A stretch of 64,000 nt of DNA from Mycolicibacterium brumae (GTDB taxonomy: Bacteria > Actinomycetota > Actinomycetes > Mycobacteriales > Mycobacteriaceae): the NCBI RefSeq assembly GCF_025215495.1, contig NZ_CP104302.1, positions 1,364,001 through 1,428,000 on the forward strand. The letters run 5' to 3'. The position numbers and the translations under genes were made by a program. The notes under the pieces were generated by a model, which worked only from the letters and a program-made list of their open reading frames with translations, was not told the origin of the DNA and made no database searches. Below, piece by piece: positions 62,788-64,000 of this stretch. The stretch's first letter is position 1, and each line of letters begins with the position of its first letter.

Positions 62788-64000
62788 CTACAGGCCGAGT
62801 TCGGCCTCGAACGCGCCCTCTTCCAAGCGTCGCTTGATGGTGGTGACGAAGCGGCCCGCGTCGGCGCCGTCGATCAGCCGATGGTCGTAGGTCAGCGGCA
62901 GGTAGCAGACCGACCGCACGCCGATCGAGTCGTTGCCGGCGTCGTCGACCACCACCCGCGGGCGCTTGACGATCGCCCCGGTGCCCAGCATCGCCGCCTG
63001 CGGGGGGACCAGGATCGGGGTGTCGAACAGCGCGCCCTGGCTACCGATATTGGTGATGGTGAAGGTGCCGCCGGAGAGCTCGTCGGGCTTGAGGTTCCCC
63101 GACCGCGCGCGGTCGGCGATGTCGGCGATGGCCCGGGCCAGTCCGCCGAGCGACAGGTCACCGGCGTTGTGCACCACCGGGGACAGCAGGCCCTGCTCGG
63201 TGTCCACCGCGAAGCCGAGGTGCTCGGCGTCGTAGTAGGTGATCTCCGCGGTGTCCTCGTTGTAGCTGGCGTTGACGTTCGGGTGCGCCTTGAGGGCGTC
63301 GATCACCGCGCGGGCGATGAACGGCAGATAGGTCAGGTTGACACCCTCGCGCTCGGCGAAGGCGGCCTTCGCGCGGGCGCGCAGTCCCACGATCTTGGTC
63401 ATGTCGACCTCGTGGGTCTGGGTGAGCTGCGCGGTGGCCTGCAGCGACTCCCGGGTCTTCTTGGCGGTGATCTGCCGGATCCGGTTGGCCTTCTGCGTGG
63501 TGCCGCGCAGATGCGCCAGCGGGCTCGGGGCCGCCGCGGCCGGGGCCTTCGGGGCGGAAGCCGCCGCCGGGGCGCTCGCGGCCGGGGCTGCCGGCGCCTT
63601 CTTGGCTTCGGCGGCCGCGAGCACGTCTTGCTTGCGGATGCGCCCGCCCACGCCGGTGCCCTTCACCGAGCTCAGGTCGACGCCGTTCTCGGCGGCGAGC
63701 TTGCGGACCAGCGGGGTGACGTACCCGCCGTCGCCGGAGTCCCCGGACGACGCCTTGGCGGGCGCAGGCTCGGCAGCCTTGGGCGCCTCCTTCTTGGGCT
63801 CTTCCTTTTTCGGCTCTTCGGACTTGGGCTCCGGCTTGGGTTCGGGCTTCGGCTCTTCCTTCTTCGGCTCTTCGGCCTTCGGAGCTTCCTTTTTGGGCTC
63901 TTCCTTGGCGGGCGCGGCGCCGGCCTCGCCGACCTTCGCGAGTTCGCCGCCGACCGGGACGACGTCGTCCTCCTCGGCGGAGATGGACAGCAGCACGCCG
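62788..64000 (-). CDS. dlaT: Dihydrolipoamide acyltransferase DlaT/SucB (E2), N-terminus outside the window
   Basis: About 404 C-terminal codons are visible. They begin at the end of a lipoyl domain ([23 protein letters not shown]), then a long Lys/Glu/Pro linker, and the peripheral-subunit-binding domain ([34 protein letters not shown]). The catalytic chloramphenicol-acetyltransferase-like domain ends in [27 protein letters not shown], which carries the catalytic His and Asp. It is the shared E2 of mycobacterial pyruvate dehydrogenase and of peroxynitrite reductase with AhpC/AhpD. Confidence 0.95.
   Translation of the reverse strand, partial: GVLLSISAEEDDVVPVGGELAKVGEAGAAPAKEEPKKEAPKAEEPKKEEPKPEPKPEPKSEEPKKEEPKKEAPKAAEPAPAKASSGDSGDGGYVTPLVRKLAAENGVDLSSVKGTGVGGRIRKQDVLAAAEAKKAPAAPAASAPAAASAPKAPAAAAPSPLAHLRGTTQKANRIRQITAKKTRESLQATAQLTQTHEVDMTKIVGLRARAKAAFAEREGVNLTYLPFIARAVIDALKAHPNVNASYNEDTAEITYYDAEHLGFAVDTEQGLLSPVVHNAGDLSLGGLARAIADIADRARSGNLKPDELSGGTFTITNIGSQGALFDTPILVPPQAAMLGTGAIVKRPRVVVDDAGNDSIGVRSVCYLPLTYDHRLIDGADAGRFVTTIKRRLEEGAFEAELGL

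Overview
The window is mycobacterial chromosome, most like a fast-growing Mycobacterium/Mycolicibacterium. It has very high GC, GTG/TTG starts and tight operons. Its backbone order matches the M. tuberculosis Rv2242-Rv2215 block: mabR-like regulator, aceE, Rv2240c, Rv2239c, ahpE, tRNA-Val, then cobD, SURF1, ptpA, ptkA, nif3, Rv2229c, Rv2228c, rnpB, Rv2226, panB, caeA/hip1, Rv2223c, glnA2, glnE, glnA1, Rv2219A, Rv2219, lipA, lipB, Rv2216 and dlaT. Homologies are recalled from known families; no database search was run.

Layout. 1-4.9 kb: pyruvate dehydrogenase E1 and a peroxiredoxin cluster. 4.9-19.3 kb: a degraded genomic island at the 3' end of tRNA-Val. It holds an integrase stump, a remnant of a phage/ICE-type replication ATPase, and IS110, IS256, two IS3 and two ISL3 elements. 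These surround, and in two cases hit, an AraC regulator / SDR oxidoreductase / DJ-1-PfpI module. The far end carries an imperfect copy (34 of 38 nt) of the tRNA 3' end. Both ISL3 copies have perfect 8-bp target duplications, so the pre-insertion gene structures can be rebuilt. 19.3-26 kb: accessory genes (VOC, a six-cysteine secreted peptide, amidohydrolase, YdeI-like, sugar-dehydrogenase lipoprotein, 13E12/DUF222 protein, methyltransferase).

26-34.8 kb: cobalamin gene cobD; the operon ptkA-ptpA-[Ser/Thr kinase fused to SURF1]; then nif3, a zinc-ribbon coiled-coil protein, RNase H/phosphatase, an ABC1 kinase and RNase P RNA. 34.8-45.8 kb: CYTH-CHAD protein, enoyl-CoA hydratase, a frameshifted DUF2252 gene, an MFS/ROK divergent pair, panB and two Hip1-type serine hydrolases. 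The first hydrolase is fused to a degenerate kinase C-lobe in place of the usual lipoprotein anchor. 45.8-58.3 kb: nitrogen assimilation (glnA2, glnE, glnA1) with GlnR-type operator patterns. A 6.3-kb accessory insert containing two broken genes separates glnE from glnA1. 58.3-64 kb: RDD membrane protein, a 4 x 65-bp palindromic tandem repeat, DUF4191 protein, the lipoate genes lipA-lipB, a TIGR01777 protein and the E2 subunit gene dlaT, running off the end. The lipoate genes supply the cofactor for DlaT, which works with AceE encoded at the other end of the window.

The most unusual content is the pair of kinase-module fusions (27.0-28.8 kb and 42.1-44.2 kb). Two conserved mycobacterial membrane-anchored proteins, a cytochrome oxidase assembly factor and a cell-envelope protease, have each acquired an N-terminal Ser/Thr-kinase-derived domain. 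One lacks the catalytic-loop lysine; the other lacks the whole N-lobe and the DFG motif.
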